From: AP-15 sp963777435
GTDB lineage: Bacteria > Pseudomonadota > Alphaproteobacteria > ATCC43930 > CGMCC-115725
Reading direction: 5' to 3'
Assembly: GCA_963777435.1 (NCBI GenBank)
Contig: CAVZQT010000004.1
Span: 62,001-126,000, forward strand
DNA length: 64,000 bases
In this document: piece after piece, positions 56,576 through 64,000 of the stretch
Position numbering within the stretch: position 1 is the first letter of the stretch
Layout of the letters: the number at the start of each line of letters is the position of its first letter
Notes under the pieces: model-generated
The model's input: the letters and a program-made list of their open reading frames with translations, nothing else
What the model was told of the DNA's origin: nothing
Databases searched by the model: none
Made by a program: the position numbers and the translations under genes

Positions 56576-58198
56576 TTAGCCCCCGGACGATCCCGACCCA
56601 GAGGAGCCGGTACCCTGGTTGAAGTAGGTCGAGAGGAAATTGCTTACGGTCGTAAGCTGTGAAAGCGTTGCTTGCGCGTTGCTGAACTGCTGGGTCAGCG
56701 CTGCGGTCTGTTGCTGCGCTTCCTGCTGTAACTGCGCGATTTGCTGGTTCATCGAGCTAATCGTGCTGTTGAGGGTGTTGATTTCTCCGGTGACGCCACC
56801 GCTGCTGCTGCCGAGCGCGGCGCTTACGAGACCGCCCAATACGCCATATAGACCCTGGCTGACAGTCACATTTCCGAGCGGACCAGTCAGGCTCCCGGGG
56901 ATTTGCAATGACAAGCCCTGAGCCGGCCCGCCGCCGGTCACTGCCAACACCCCGTCGCTGCCACTCGCCGCCTGCGCGTTCACCGTGCCGGTGATCGATC
57001 CCGCAGCGTTTGCGGCGATGTCGATGGCGTAAGTTCCGGGCTGCGCCCCGCCGGTGTCCTGAACCACGACATTTGGATTGTCGGCGACCGCGATCGTGCC
57101 CAGCAGCCCCGCCACGGCGGCATAGTTTGACTGGGCGGCGGTTTGAAACGTCTGGTCGTTAAGCGAGACCGTGCCGTCGCTGTTGATCGTAAACCCGACG
57201 GCGCTGAGCGAACCATAGGGCGTGTTTGGTGCCGCGCCGTTTGCCGGGCTCGTGATCGCGTTGAGAAGATTGTTGCGCAGGACCTGCAACCCGACATCGC
57301 CGAGCAATGGACCGGCACCGCTGGTCGGGCTGTAAGAAGAATACTGATTGATCGTTTGGAGCACGTTGGTGAGAGCAGACGCCACCCCGTTTGCCGCCTG
57401 GTCTAGCGCCGAAACACTTTGACTGACAGTCACGGTGGCGGCGCCAGCGCCGGTCAGATTTAGCGTCAGTCCCGGGACGACGCCGGACACCGTGTTAGAG
57501 CTGCTGGTGATCGGGATGCCATTGAGCGAGAAGCTTGCATCGCTAGCGGCTTGCAGCTCGGTCAACCCGGTCGTCGATGTCGCTCCGGGAGCATAGCTGA
57601 ACCCGGCGAGGCCGCCCGACCCGGTGACCGTGAAGGCCCCTGCGCTCCCGGTGCTGTCGCCGGTCAGCGACAGGTGATATGAACTGCCGTCATAGATGAC
57701 GGTCGCCTGCACTCCCGCGTTGGCCTGATTGATCGCGCTGGCGATCCCGGTTAGATTGTCCTGGCCGCTGGCCATGTTGACTGTCACTGCCGGCCCGCTG
57801 CCCACTTGGATGGCTAGTGATCCAGCGCCCAGGCTTGAGCTGGCGCTGGCGCTGGCGCTGGCGAAGCCCGAGGAAATCAGGCTCTGCGCTAGCGCAAGCT
57901 GAATATTCGACAGATTGTACGTCCCGGGGTTCGCATTATTGGTGACGGTGGCACTGGCCGCGCCGCTGGGCGTTGTCGTCACCGAACGTTGCGCGAGGTT
58001 CTGCACATCGGCCAAGCCGCCAAGCGCCGACTGCAAACTCGATAACGCGCTCTGAACTTTTCCCAAAGCCGAAATCTGGGTCTGGATCGGCTGCTCCTGA
58101 GACTGCAGGGCCGTGGCCGGCGCTTGGTAGGCGGCGCTCGCCTGCTGGATCAGCGATGTGATCTGGGCGGAGCTGAGTAAGCTCGTTACTCCCGACAT
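56576..58198 (-). CDS. fliD: Flagellar filament cap protein FliD (HAP2)
   Basis: This 540-residue protein has the FliD N-terminal domain (TSLIQQASAAYQAPATALQS..ISALGKVQSALSSLQ) and the C-terminal domain (LRNNLLNAITSP, TVSLNDQTFQTAAQSNYAAV), ending in a coiled-coil region rich in glutamine (MNQQIAQLQQEAQQQ). FliD caps the growing filament and helps flagellin fold. An exact (GCTGGC)x4 run encodes Ala-Ser repeats near residue 115. The gene is intact and lies 82 bases after flagellin. Confidence 0.95.
   Translation of the reverse strand: MSGVTSLLSSAQITSLIQQASAAYQAPATALQSQEQPIQTQISALGKVQSALSSLQSALGGLADVQNLAQRSVTTTPSGAASATVTNNANPGTYNLSNIQLALAQSLISSGFASASASASSSLGAGSLAIQVGSGPAVTVNMASGQDNLTGIASAINQANAGVQATVIYDGSSYHLSLTGDSTGSAGAFTVTGSGGLAGFSYAPGATSTTGLTELQAASDASFSLNGIPITSSSNTVSGVVPGLTLNLTGAGAATVTVSQSVSALDQAANGVASALTNVLQTINQYSSYSPTSGAGPLLGDVGLQVLRNNLLNAITSPANGAAPNTPYGSLSAVGFTINSDGTVSLNDQTFQTAAQSNYAAVAGLLGTIAVADNPNVVVQDTGGAQPGTYAIDIAANAAGSITGTVNAQAASGSDGVLAVTGGGPAQGLSLQIPGSLTGPLGNVTVSQGLYGVLGGLVSAALGSSSGGVTGEINTLNSTISSMNQQIAQLQQEAQQQTAALTQQFSNAQATLSQLTTVSNFLSTYFNQGTGSSGSGSSGG
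57839..57862. repeat. Hexanucleotide repeat (GCTGGC)x4 in fliD
   Basis: Four exact copies of GCTGGC give an in-frame Ala-Ser run in FliD. The unit is a multiple of three, so changes in copy number would alter length only. Confidence 0.8.
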
Positions 58199-58280
58199 GC
58201 GCGCGCATCCTTAATTGCGTAACACCCCGCTCCCGGAGATCGGCTCCCGAAGCGGGTCACTTTCCCTATCCGTCGCGCCT

Positions 58281-59820
58281 TTATTGCAGCAATTTTAGGA
58301 AAGATTGCTGCAGGGCGCTCGACTGCGATAACGCCGAAACACCTGCCTGCTGCAAGATCTCCTGTTGTGTCAACTGGGTGGTGACTTGCGGGATGCTTGC
58401 GTCCTGGATGACCGATCGTGCCGTCGGTTAAGTTGGTGTTTGTCGTTTGCAGGTTTGACGCGGTCGCCTGCAGGCGCTGCTGCAGCGCGCCGAGTTGAGC
58501 GCCGACGTTTTCCAGTTGCGTCAGCGCAGAACTAACAACGTTGAGCGCCGAATTTGCGCCGGATATCGTGCTTACGTTGACGCCGGCAAGGCTTGAGAGC
58601 GAAGCAGCGGTATTGAGACCGATGTCGGATGCCGCCGCGGACAGAGCAAAAGCTTGATTTGACTGCACCGTGACCAGGCCTTGAACCGTCGCCGAGGCCT
58701 TGTCGCCGCTGGCCGTGCCGAGCGTAATCGCGCTGGTTCCACCGGATGCCAGCGTCCCGGTGCCGGCAAATCCGGTGATCGAGATATTGTTGCCTTGCGA
58801 TTCGGTCAGCACCAGCTGGTTGTTCGAATTGACCGTGGCCGCCACACCGGTGGTTCCGGTCTGCTGGTTGATCGCGTCGACCAGTGGTTGCAACCCGCTC
58901 TGCGAGACGCTCGAAACGGTCGCCGCGATATTGGCGCCATTCGTCTGTCCTCCCGTTCCGTCATTCCCGTTGCCGAGGACAAACGAGAACGAACCGGTCG
59001 TGACGGTAAGCGCGATGCTGGTGTCGGCGCTTGCAGTTACATTCGTCTGCGATGTGAGGGCATTTATTGATGCGGCGACGTCATGCGCCGACTCGGTTGT
59101 GGCCGATACCGTAAGATTGGCGTTTCCCGCTGAACCGTATATGACGATCGGGGTGGAGCCAGTGGCGGTGTAGGCGCCGGTGGCGGCGCCGGAGGCGGCC
59201 GTCGTGATCGCGTAGGAATTGCCCGACACGTCACCAACTCCGCCCGTTCCGCTGCCATTGGCAACATAAATAGAGCTGCTAGTGGTGGCCGCCGAGGATT
59301 GATTGGTGCCGAGCTGGGTGGCGTCGGTACTGGTCAGCGACAATCCGATGGTCTGCCCCTCGGACGCGCCCACCTGGAACTGCACGCCGTTGAACGACCC
59401 GTCGAGCAGATTTTGTCCGTTGAAGACGGTTTGCTGCGCGATCGTCGATACTTGGGTCTGCAATTGCGAGACCACTTGCTGTAACGATTGCAGCTGCTGC
59501 GGGTTGTTGATGCCGTTTGCCGCCTGGTTGGCGACGTTTTGGATCTGCTGCAGCAGATTGACCTGCTGGGTCAGCGCGCCATCCGCAGTCTGAACCAATG
59601 AGATGGCCTGATTGACGTTGGATATGGCCTGCTCGTTGCCGCCGATCTGGGCGGTGAACCCCTGGGCCGCAATATATCCGGCGGGGTTGTCGGCGGGACT
59701 GTTGATCGACTGTCCCGACGACAGCTGCTGCTCAAGTGAACTCGTTTTATTCGCGGTGTTTGTCAGAGCATTCAACGCGTAAAGTGCGTTGACGTTGGTA
59801 TTGATCGCTCCTGCCAGCAT
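58281..59820 (-). pseudogene. Flagellin, one-base frameshift before the C-terminal domain
   Basis: From ATG 59820 (after GGAGCAAGCC) the N-terminal D0/D1 domain is clear: AINTNVNALYALNALTNTAN, SSGQSINSPADNPAGYIAAQ. A Ser/Thr/Gly-rich variable middle follows. At LTD the original frame runs into junk, whereas one frame over the normal ending ARSVIQDASIPQVTTQLTQQ..ILQQAGVSALSQSS..FLKLLQ stops at TAA 58281. The span is 3n+1, and GACGGCACG where GACGCACGA is expected shows a single extra base at about 58420-58425. The C-terminal D0 helix is essential for polymerisation, so as written this product would not make filament. Restored length is 512 residues. Confidence 0.9.
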
Positions 59821-60111
59821 GGCTTGCTCCTGGGCCGGTGGTGCCGGGCATTCCCGGCGCATCGAAGAGGTCCGCGGCGCTCGCGACAGCGTTGGCGGGC
59901 GCCTCAATCTCTAAGACGGACGCTCACGGGATTTGTTGCAGCATTTTTTTTTGCAAGTGCGCAACTAGCTGCGAGATGTCGAGAACCTCAGTGGCAAGGG
60001 CTTTTAATTCCGAGCTGAGGTTTTATCAGCTTCGCGGCTTCTCATCGGGCTTTTGAGATAAATGCACCAGACGAGGCAAGCCGCAACCGCAGCTTACCGG
60101 GATGTCGCGGA

Positions 60112-61350
60112 CTACTGGATCACCAAAAACAGTGATAAATTCTGGATCTTGGAAAATGCCAATTCGGCCGCCTGCAGTGCGGTGACGCTTTCGCTGTAAT
60201 TTGCCAACACCTGCGGCAGATTGGCAGATTGCAGGTTCGACAGCTGGGCCTGGTCGCTTGTGCTTTGGGTGGTATCGACCGCTTGGACGCCTTGGATTTG
60301 CACAAGACTCGAGCCGAGGGTTGCCTCGGCCGATAGGATGTTGGTTTGCGCGCCGTTCAGATTGGCGATCGCGTTCTCGATCTGCTGAGGATTCGACGAA
60401 CCCGATCCGAGCGCCGAAATCAAGCCTTGAACCGTCTGGAATATGGTCGATGTGCCGGCGGGTTGAATAGCGAACTGATCCCCAGCAGCGGGAGTTCCGG
60501 TAATACGAACGTCCAATCCGCCGAACTGCAGATTTGAGCCGCTCGTGTAACTCCCTGACGCCACCACCGTGCTGCTCGCTGAAAAGCCGGCACTCCCCGG
60601 ACTGCCGGTCCCGCTCGTCACCGTATAATCGAGGCTGCCGTCGGCGGCGGATGAGAAGGCGATTTGATACTGCGTGCCGGCGAGTTGTTCCGCAGTCACC
60701 TGGCTGACATCGGTGACACCTTGCGCCACCACATAGGCGATGCCGCTATTAGTCGCGGCAGCGGTGACCGCTACCCCGTTCTCGCCCGTTCGGATGTTGA
60801 AAAAAATATTCTGGCCCGAAATCGAGATCGGCACCGTCAGCGTCGGCGCCACTTCAAGCACGTTCGTGCCGCCATCACCAGCAAACGTGACCTGCCCGTT
60901 TGACGAGGTTGCAAACGGCGCCGTCCCTGTTTGGCCGCCCGCGAAGATGTAGCGGCCATTCGCATCCTGTGAATTCGCCAATTGTAGGAGTTGCTGCAAC
61001 CCGCTTTGCGCGGAGCCGATCAGAGCCTGACTGGTTGCGGTCGAGTTCCCGGAATTGGCTCCTTGCAATGCGGTCTGTCGCAGCTGAGCGAGGACGGTGC
61101 TGATCTGCTGCAACACGCTCAACCCACTCTGAATCTGCTGCGTCGCAGCCTCGGCGTTGCCGGCATCGTAGGTCAGCCGCTTAATCCCGCTCGCCAGCCG
61201 GACGGCTTCGCCCGCACCGGCCGGGTCAGCGGTGGCGTCGAGCATCGTCTGGCCGGTCGCGATTTCTTGATTGAGCTTATTAACGTTGCCCTGCTGCGCC
61301 AGCATGTCGTTGACCGAGCCGAGCAGAAATTCATTTGTACTGATCTGCAT
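60112..61350 (-). CDS. flgL: Flagellar hook-filament junction protein FlgL (HAP3)
   Basis: This 412-residue protein has the flagellin-like N-terminus MQISTNEFLLGSVNDMLAQQ..LNQEIATGQTMLDATADPAGAGEAV and a C-terminal ASLPQVLANYSES-type helix (here ANLPQVLANYSES and LQAAELAFSKIQNLSLFLV). These are the features of FlgL, which joins the hook to the filament with FlgK. The middle domain has GRYIFAGGQTGTAPF, typical of FlgL. It is intact and follows flgK by 10 bases. Confidence 0.94.
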   Translation of the reverse strand: MQISTNEFLLGSVNDMLAQQGNVNKLNQEIATGQTMLDATADPAGAGEAVRLASGIKRLTYDAGNAEAATQQIQSGLSVLQQISTVLAQLRQTALQGANSGNSTATSQALIGSAQSGLQQLLQLANSQDANGRYIFAGGQTGTAPFATSSNGQVTFAGDGGTNVLEVAPTLTVPISISGQNIFFNIRTGENGVAVTAAATNSGIAYVVAQGVTDVSQVTAEQLAGTQYQIAFSSAADGSLDYTVTSGTGSPGSAGFSASSTVVASGSYTSGSNLQFGGLDVRITGTPAAGDQFAIQPAGTSTIFQTVQGLISALGSGSSNPQQIENAIANLNGAQTNILSAEATLGSSLVQIQGVQAVDTTQSTSDQAQLSNLQSANLPQVLANYSESVTALQAAELAFSKIQNLSLFLVIQ

Positions 61351-61360
61351 GAGTTGGCAC

Positions 61361-63301
61361 CTAGGCCACAGCAGCGAGTAGGCTTTGGAACAGAGCCTGG
61401 GCCGTCGCGATTACCTTTGCCGCGGCCTGATACGCCTGTTGATAACTGACCAAATCCGCCGCCTGCTGATCGAGGTTAACGCCCGAAGTGGATTGCTGGC
61501 TATTCTGGGTTTGACTGAGCACCGCCTGCGTCGCCTGCGCGGCCACTTGAGCCGCTTGACCGCGGCTTCCGATATTCGCCACCAGTCCGCTGTAATAATT
61601 CCCGAATGTCTGTCCTGACAAAAGGCTCTGATTGGCGAGATCGGCGAGCGCGGCAATGTTGCCATTGCTGCCGGGTCCGCCCGGGGTCAAGCTGAAACTG
61701 TCACCGGTCGCGGCTGTTCCCGCCGAAAGGGAAATAGTCGTGACCTCGCCGGGCGGCCCCGAGGCCGGATACGCGATCGCGATCTCGGCCCCCGAGGTCG
61801 GGCTTAGGCTCCCCGAAGCAATAACCGAATTGCCGCTCGATAACACGTTGAAGTTGGCACTCGAGGTGAACTGCACTGTAAGCGGCTGCCCAAACTGGCT
61901 CGCGGGCACCGAAACCGCACCCGCCGGCAATCCCGTGGCCGCGATCGGGATGCCGGTTGTCGCTTGCACATTGCCGGTGTTGTTCCCGGGGGTGGCAACA
62001 TAGGGTGACGCCGCCGCAATCGCCGAGGGGTCGCTGATCGCCGTCGTCAGCGTTTGAGCGGCGGCGGCTGTGGGATCGATCTTGAAACTGTCGCCGGTCT
62101 GAACGGCACCCGAAACCGCGATCGTGACACCATTGAAGGTGAGGGTCGGGCCGTTGCCGAGGCCGCTGATCTGCCCGTTCGCCGGGTTGCTCGCCTCAAA
62201 CCCGGTGGCGGTCTTGGTCACGATAAAATCGCCGGGCGTGAAATTGTTGGGATCGGTGATCGCTGCGGTCAGGGCGCCGTTGCCCGCGTTTGATTGCGAA
62301 GCATAGACGATGGGCCCGGAGAATGAAAAGAGCGGCCCCCCGAGGTTGCCGTTCTGGTCCAATCCCAATGATAGTTGCTGGTTGATCGCAGCAGCAATCC
62401 CTACCGCAAGCGCACCCACCGAATCTTGGGCGCTGACCAACTGACTGCGCGCGGCGAATAATCCGCCGAGCTGCCCGCCCGAAAGGCTTGCCGTGACATC
62501 TTGCCCAGTGGGTACGTAGGTGATGGAGACCTCGCCATCACCGTATTGGCTTTGGCCGACGGCAAGCTGATAGGCCGACGCGCCATTGACCAAAACAGCT
62601 CCCGCCGCTGAATAGACATTCAAGACTCCGTTGGCGCCGGGCACGATCGCTATGCCGAGTTGCTGGCCGAGCTGTTGTACAAGTTGGTCTCGTTGGTCGA
62701 GCAGGCTGTTCGGGGCTCCTCCGGCCGCGGTGGCCTGCGCCGGGATTGCCTGGTTCAGTTGAGCAATCTGCTCGGTCAATGTGTTGATCTGCTGAACCAC
62801 GGTCGCCGTCTGGCTGTCGATATTGCCGAGGTTTGTCGATATCTGGCCGCTGACGGACTGGAAAGCGGATGCGAGAGATTGTGCTTGGCCCAAGAAGGCC
62901 TGGCGGTTCGCCGCGCTGGTTGGGTCCTGAGCCACCTGGTTTGCAGCCGAAAAGAAGCTGTCGAGGGCCGAGCCGAGGCCTCCGGCGCCGCCCGAGGCGA
63001 CCGGAAAGATTGCCGCGAGATTTTGCGCGTTGCTCTCGACGATTTGAGCCGCCTGGTTGGCCGAGCTGGCCTGCACCCCTTGCTGGAACAGGAATTGGCT
63101 GAAGGCGCGCTGGATCGAGGTTACTTCGGCCCCGGATCCCGGACCGCCAGCCGTCCCCGGCAATTCGGTCTGATTGACGGATTGGACATTGTAGCCGGGC
63201 GTGTTGACGTTGGCCGTGTTGTTGGCGACGGTCTGCATCGCTTCGGTTGCTGCCGAGACGCCCGTCAAGCCGGTTTGCAGGAGCTGCGACAGACCGTTCA
63301 T
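61361..63301 (-). CDS. flgK: Flagellar hook-associated protein FlgK (HAP1)
   Basis: This 646-residue protein starts NGLSQLLQTGLTGVSAATEAMQTVANNTANVNTPGYN, the conserved axial-protein start (NTPGYxxQ). It ends SGVNLDQQAADLVSYQQAYQAAAKVIATAQALFQSLL, the conserved C-terminus. The INTLTEQIAQLNQAI helix and LDQRDQLVQQLGQQLG are further FlgK marks. FlgK forms the first junction ring on the hook. It overlaps no neighbour but lies one base from flgN. Confidence 0.95.
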   Translation of the reverse strand: MNGLSQLLQTGLTGVSAATEAMQTVANNTANVNTPGYNVQSVNQTELPGTAGGPGSGAEVTSIQRAFSQFLFQQGVQASSANQAAQIVESNAQNLAAIFPVASGGAGGLGSALDSFFSAANQVAQDPTSAANRQAFLGQAQSLASAFQSVSGQISTNLGNIDSQTATVVQQINTLTEQIAQLNQAIPAQATAAGGAPNSLLDQRDQLVQQLGQQLGIAIVPGANGVLNVYSAAGAVLVNGASAYQLAVGQSQYGDGEVSITYVPTGQDVTASLSGGQLGGLFAARSQLVSAQDSVGALAVGIAAAINQQLSLGLDQNGNLGGPLFSFSGPIVYASQSNAGNGALTAAITDPNNFTPGDFIVTKTATGFEASNPANGQISGLGNGPTLTFNGVTIAVSGAVQTGDSFKIDPTAAAAQTLTTAISDPSAIAAASPYVATPGNNTGNVQATTGIPIAATGLPAGAVSVPASQFGQPLTVQFTSSANFNVLSSGNSVIASGSLSPTSGAEIAIAYPASGPPGEVTTISLSAGTAATGDSFSLTPGGPGSNGNIAALADLANQSLLSGQTFGNYYSGLVANIGSRGQAAQVAAQATQAVLSQTQNSQQSTSGVNLDQQAADLVSYQQAYQAAAKVIATAQALFQSLLAAVA

Positions 63302-63302
63302 G

Positions 63303-63677
63303 TCAAATTGTTCCCAAAGTGTGTCCGGTGGTGCCGGCGCGCATGCCGGTAGCCAAACCTTCGCCCCGACTTAGCCGCAAATCCTTACCGATCTGTTCAA
63401 GCTGCTTGTGCGCGTGATCCAGCGCGCGTTCGGTCTCACGGGACAAATCCGTCAGCGCAGCATCCAGCTCTTCCGATGAAAGAGCGGCGCCCGAGCGCCG
63501 CTTTCTATCGATCGCTGTCAGCGCCTCTACCAGCGCGCCGCGGCGTTCGAGCACCTTTCTTACGATTGCGAATGGCCGCCGCTTGAACCCGCCGTTGCGT
63601 TCGATCCTGAAGAGGCGCGAGAGGCGGCGCGCGATACGGCTCTCGCATCGGACCAACGCGCGCCCGCGCTCACTCAC
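63303..63677 (-). CDS. flgN: FlgN-like flagellar export chaperone
   Basis: This 124-residue protein has an Arg-rich N-terminus and a helical centre, KRRPFAIVRKVLERRGALVE, typical of FlgN (A.VR.LLERK.ALV). The C-terminal LGTI ending is seen in related proteins. FlgN carries FlgK and FlgL to the export gate. The GTG start at 63677 overlaps the stop of flgJ (GTGA), and flgK follows at once. The identification rests more on position and pattern than on strong sequence similarity. Confidence 0.68.
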   Translation of the reverse strand: MSERGRALVRCESRIARRLSRLFRIERNGGFKRRPFAIVRKVLERRGALVEALTAIDRKRRSGAALSSEELDAALTDLSRETERALDHAHKQLEQIGKDLRLSRGEGLATGMRAGTTGHTLGTI

Positions 63678-64000
63678 TCGATCGACCCAGCCGTCGTGAA
63701 CAGATCGAGCCGTGCTGGCCCGCTTAGGGTCCCAAACGCCGCGGCAGCATCGGCGGCAACCGCTTCGAGTTTGCGGCCGTAATCGATATCGGTGGCGTAA
63801 CCTCCGGCGACGAGGCCGCGCGCGTAAGCCCCGACGTCATCGCCGAGCCCAATCAGGCCCTGATATCGAGAGCTTCCACCGATCAGGGCCACGTAATCCT
63901 GCACCGAGGCGTCGAGGCTGGGATAGGCCCGGAACGCAGCCATGCGCGCCACCCGCTCGCCGTCTTCCCGCTCATGGGTCAATGTCGTGACCTCGGGCCC
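63674..64000 (-). CDS. flgJ: Flagellar peptidoglycan hydrolase FlgJ, C-terminal part
   Basis: The frame is open to the window edge, about 108 codons. VTTLTHEREDGERVARMAAF then RAYPSLDASVQDYVALIGG, and ARGLVAGGYATDIDYGRKL, match the C-terminal half of glucosaminidase/FlgJ muramidase domains (T.E..NG..VR...RFRAY.S...S..DY..L). FlgJ opens the cell wall for rod assembly. The catalytic glutamate would lie upstream of the window edge. The position before flgN-flgK fits. Confidence 0.8.
   Translation of the reverse strand, partial: GPEVTTLTHEREDGERVARMAAFRAYPSLDASVQDYVALIGGSSRYQGLIGLGDDVGAYARGLVAGGYATDIDYGRKLEAVAADAAAAFGTLSGPARLDLFTTAGSIE

Noticed and set aside
58415..58430. Phase-variable or programmed frameshift in flagellin
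   Set aside because: There is no homopolymer, slippery heptamer or repeat at the site.

Overview
The window comes from a GC-rich alphaproteobacterium, probably Rhodospirillales or Rhizobiales-like. The grounds are a complete hpnC-hpnD-hpnE-shc hopanoid operon with hpnG, hpnH, hpnI, hpnJ and hpnK, a flagellar filament cluster, dipeptide-type ABC genes, a probable speF-type leader before ornithine decarboxylase, and a copy of a CCTCAT..GTCTCGAA intergenic repeat of the kind seen in Rhizobiales. Species cannot be settled from the sequence alone.

Layout. 1-3.5 kb: the 5' end of a glycogen-debranching-like gene, diverging from an OmpR-type two-component pair. 3.8-16.5 kb: hopanoid genes in two minus-strand blocks (hpnI-hpnJ-ldh-hpnK and hpnC-hpnD-hpnE-shc, then hpnG) around a plus-strand ispH-hpnH pair. 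16.7-26.1 kb: a membrane protein, an amidase with a GatC/AtzG-like partner, HMG-CoA lyase, a CDF metal exporter, a thiolase, an NDH-2-like flavoprotein, agmatinase, and ornithine/lysine decarboxylase behind a structured leader. 26.2-31.6 kb: a Rieske oxygenase, a 3-hydroxyisobutyrate-dehydrogenase-like enzyme, an unrecognised protein built of two repeats, a ThDP enzyme, and the remnant of an amidohydrolase. 31.7-39.6 kb: RidA plus a dipeptide/oligopeptide-type ABC transporter with two tandem solute-binding proteins. 39.7-48.2 kb: PEP carboxylase, a biuret-hydrolase-like enzyme coupled to a purine/uracil-type permease, a PEP-CTERM protein and an allophanate-hydrolase-like amidase. 48.5-53.7 kb: a UPF0182 membrane protein and a cytochrome c/beta-propeller protein. 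54-64 kb: a two-HTH regulator and flgJ(partial)-flgN-flgK-flgL-flagellin-fliD-fliS-flgM.

Working together: IspH supplies isoprenoid precursors. HpnC/D/E make squalene, Shc cyclises it to hopene, HpnH adds adenosine, HpnG removes adenine, and HpnI/K/J decorate bacteriohopanetetrol. SpeB and the decarboxylase both lead to putrescine. The biuret-hydrolase-like and allophanate-hydrolase-like enzymes could act in sequence on biuret-type nitrogen sources.

A striking property of the sequence is that eight otherwise well-conserved genes are broken. I count 12 single-base frameshifts and two in-frame TAG codons at expected tyrosine positions. They are clustered (seven shifts between 3.0 and 8.4 kb), while most other genes are intact. 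Local sequence error is the simplest explanation, but real gene decay cannot be excluded from this sequence. The amidohydrolase remnant at 31.4-31.6 kb, by contrast, looks like a genuine internal deletion. I did not find a clear new defence or mobile system. The most unusual content is the two-repeat protein next to the ThDP enzyme, the orphan PEP-CTERM gene with palindromic upstream sites, and the two-HTH regulator with a degenerate S24-like domain.
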